Shown here: positions 61,131 to 64,000 of the stretch, one piece after another
Numbering within the stretch: position 1 is the stretch's first letter
How the letters are laid out: every line of letters starts with the position of its first letter
Source: Zonotrichia leucophrys gambelii
Taxonomy: Eukaryota; Chordata; Aves; Passeriformes; Passerellidae
Length of the DNA stretch: 64,000 nt
Reading direction: 5' to 3'
Assembly (NCBI RefSeq): GCF_028769735.1
Contig: NC_088171.1
Coordinates: forward strand, 96,537,412-96,601,411
Position numbers and translations under genes: made by a program
Notes under the pieces: generated by a model
What the model was told of the DNA's origin: nothing
Database searches by the model: none
The model's input: only the letters and a program-made list of their open reading frames with translations

Positions 61131-64000
61131 GAAAAAATGTTTTGAAAGATTATTGAAGACTGTGCCATCACAACTCTGCTGGAGACCAGGCACAGAAGTA
61201 TAGTCTGCTTTCGAGCTGGACTAAGGCTAAAATTGTAAGTCAGCTTGAAGAGAATCAAGTTATTGGATAAACAGATCCAGCTTTCAGAATCAACACCTTA
61301 CCTGACCTTGTGTGATATAATATCTCCAGCTGTTCACCCCATCCCTGTAAGAACACCTATATTTTATTGAACATTTTCTTAATAAAATCTATTTGGAAGG
61401 GTTTTTACTCCACCTTCCTCACTTAGGCTTTAGAAGCCTGAACTAAACACATAATTGTTTAATTTCATGTCTAAGTAGACTTAAATTTCAGAAAACACTT
61501 TACAAAAACCATAATTTTTACTTTCTGGAAAGCTTTGTCCTTTTACTGTGAATACAGAAAAAGTGGGACAGATGTTGATTGTTTTCCCCCAAGATAAAAC
61601 AAAAATCAGAAAAATAATAAAAAACTTGTTGAACTGTGGCATAGGAAAAAACTGCCTATAGGAAATTAAATGTCTCCTTCACATTCTCTAATTTTTTCTG
61701 AATGCTTTTAATAGCACCTTTTTTATAACAATTATTCTTATGGGTTATTTAGAATTTTGAGGCATTCAGAGTTAATAGTTTCAAAATGAATAAAGGAACA
61801 AAGCAACACCTTTCTCATGTCTTGCAACAGAGACTAAATTGGAGTGGAGTAAGGGGGAGGAAATGGTTGAAGAAAAATACTGAAATAAAATACCTGTATT
61901 TTCACTTACAAAACATTATTCTTCTAAGGACAAGAAAATTCAGTTCCTCCACCTCCTTTTTTTTCTTTTTTAATAAGACAGCTAAATTTAACAAAAGTGA
62001 ATTCTCATGTAATTTTATGAGATTCCACTCATATTGAGATAATCATAACCAATATAAATGAAATAATCTTAGACTATTACCATAACAATTCTGAATTTGC
62101 TTCTCTCAATAACTTCGGTTTATTAAAGTCCTAGAAATATATCAAAAGCTGGTAATCATAAGGAAAAGGTGCATTTTTCAGAAAGAATATGCTGCCTTTG
62201 TCATCTCACATTATAAACTACATTGAAGATAAAAGGCATCTGCTTTAATTATTTAAATAAGGACTTTTTTTTTTTTTCAGAAGGTTTACTGCCAGTAAAA
62301 CTTTCCTACTGCTATATGAAATATATTAAGCTGATTTGTGCACCAAATCCATCTTTCACCCAAATTTTCTGTACCCTCCCATTAAAAGCAATATAGTAGG
62401 GCACACAACTCACAATTTAAAGACCACTGTATGAAAGAAAGAAACTCTTTCTACATATGGAGAGGCTACTTTGATAAATACTTTAAATCTTGATAATATT
62501 TGTTCCATTTTCCTTTCTCCACAGATTTTTTTAAATTCAGGCTACAAACTGGTTGTCACACCACAAGTTCTACCTACCAGAACTGACAGAAGAAATTAAA
62601 TTATTGTTTGAAGTGTTGTCTTCAGATTGTTCATCTCTCTCCATAGTTTTATTTTTTTATCAGTAGATTACTGAGAGAGCAGAACCCCATTCATATGTGT
62701 ACATCCACATTTGGAAAAAGAAAGAGGGGAAAAAAACAAAGTCAAATAATTCCTTGGAAAGACAATAAAGTGAAAGTGAATCAAATAGAAGCAAGATTTG
62801 GAACAGTTCACCTTTAATTTTTCTCCCTGAATGCAGCCAAAAATATTACAAGGCAAAATTTCCTAAAGTACTAAAGGCTTTGACAATGTCAGTTTTCAAA
62901 CAGTGAAAAAGGACAAATATTGCGTCTGCATGTTTAAGGTCAGCATATGTAATGGACCATATAGAAAATTGTTTAATGTAAGTACACAGGTACTGAACAC
63001 ATTCTAAAAGCAATTTCTTTGCATTTGCCTACACAGAAGTCACTGTTGGGACTCTCTGTTTCTTAACAACAGATTCAGATATAACTATAATAGCAGCTGT
63101 ATGTGTAACCTGCTTGTGGAGCATCTGTACCCTATGGAGTTTATAGGACTTTTTTGGGGTTGTTTGGGGCTTTTGTATATAGAGAAATTAACATCTCAAA
63201 ATGCCACAAGCTAGAACAAATTCTCTATTTTAGCAAATTCTGCCCATTTATTTCCACAAACACTAAATATGTCTGAGTGCTGTTGTGCAGTCGGAAATAC
63301 AAAATATGTAGAGTGCTGAAATTGCCCTTTCTTAATAAGAGCTCTAACAGGAAACCCCAAACTCAGGATTTATACCTCACCACCTCCCATTTTGGAAGCC
63401 TTCAGCTTCACTTATTTCTTTGCTACAGGTTTGCCTTTCTTTCTGTGTGGTTGAAGCCTGTGTTTGTCCAATTTCTTTTTCCAGTGAGCAAACCCATGTC
63501 TGGTACAGTTTGAAAATGGCCCTTAACAGAGCTCGTGTTTGCCAGAACGTTCTGAAAGAAAAGTTAAGAATGGGAACAGGGGCATCTCTTTTCTCCAGTG
63601 AAGCTTTTCCCTATCCTTTTGCAGTTGCAAACAGGTCTTTGAATGGTGTTAAGGTCAGCAGCTGAAGAAGAAGACAAGTGTCACCCCAAGCTCCCTCGCT
63701 CACCTCCATGTGGTCATTTACACACACCGGTAAAAAGACAGCAGTAACTGTGCACATTTTGCTCATTCAGATTTTCTTTTTTTTTTTTTTTAATCAAGGG
63801 CACCAGCATACCCCAGGCTGATGTGCAGCAAAAGGGAACATTTTTACACAAAAATGTACTACAGCTGATGTGCTGCTTTTGTGAAATATGTTACTATCTG
63901 GAAAATGTCAAAATGTGGTTCAAAAAAGACACATTTTCAAAGGGAGATAACTCCTATTTTAATTATTCTAGATATTTTTGATATCACCAATGCATGAAAA
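61131..64000. other. Unassigned AT-rich non-coding DNA
   Basis: No gene supported up to the window end. T tracts lie at about 62268-62279 and 63776-63792. The two overlapping short frames at 63277-63665 have no recognisable product. Confidence 0.55.

Overview
This window looks like a piece of a bird nuclear genome, most likely a passerine. The sequence is AT-rich and eukaryotic in texture. It carries several CR1 non-LTR retrotransposon fragments, which are the dominant LINE of birds and reptiles, and five LTR remnants of avian endogenous retroviruses. Two of those LTRs resemble, from memory, families common in songbirds. Long A-rich or T-rich tracts and microsatellites are frequent. The passerine assignment rests on recalled repeat consensus sequences and was not checked against a database.

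I could not support any protein-coding gene, tRNA, rRNA or other classical RNA gene. Every open frame is short, and many open only from a TTG or GTG codon, which is not a credible start in a vertebrate. Several are the reverse side of repeats, and none matches a family I recognise. The window reads as intergenic sequence or the interior of a very large intron.

Layout: 1-5.2 kb is unassigned AT-rich DNA with a striking pair of adjacent hairpins (1347-1400) and a GC-rich patch (3850-4090). A minus-strand CR1 fragment lies at 5.27 kb, a minus-strand LTR piece at 10.2 kb and a CR1 tail at 10.75 kb. From 13.2 to 14.8 kb are two stretches that look like candidate conserved non-coding elements. At 16.37-16.98 kb is a complete solo LTR with a perfect 5-bp target duplication. 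At 19.2-20.3 kb is a dense cluster of microsatellites, ending in about 700 bp of GGAA/GAAA repeat interspersed with GTGGC-containing units. A CR1 reverse-transcriptase fragment with decayed catalytic motifs lies at 26.9-27.7 kb. Further LTRs lie at 29.05 and 32.1 kb. A CR1 fragment (41.44 kb) and an ERVK-like solo LTR with a near-perfect 6-bp duplication (41.9 kb) sit close together. Two sibling CR1 3' ends lie at 50.5 and 52.0 kb. An old full-length LTR (54.65-55.18 kb) is followed by a short CR1 tail at 55.3 kb.

There is no set of cooperating genes here. The repeats record repeated retrotransposition and LTR-LTR recombination, and the candidate regulatory stretches are inferred from motif content alone. 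I looked for an undescribed gene system and did not find one. The most worthwhile follow-ups are the twin hairpins, the homeodomain-motif-rich stretch near 13.3 kb and the GGAA/GTGGC repeat block.
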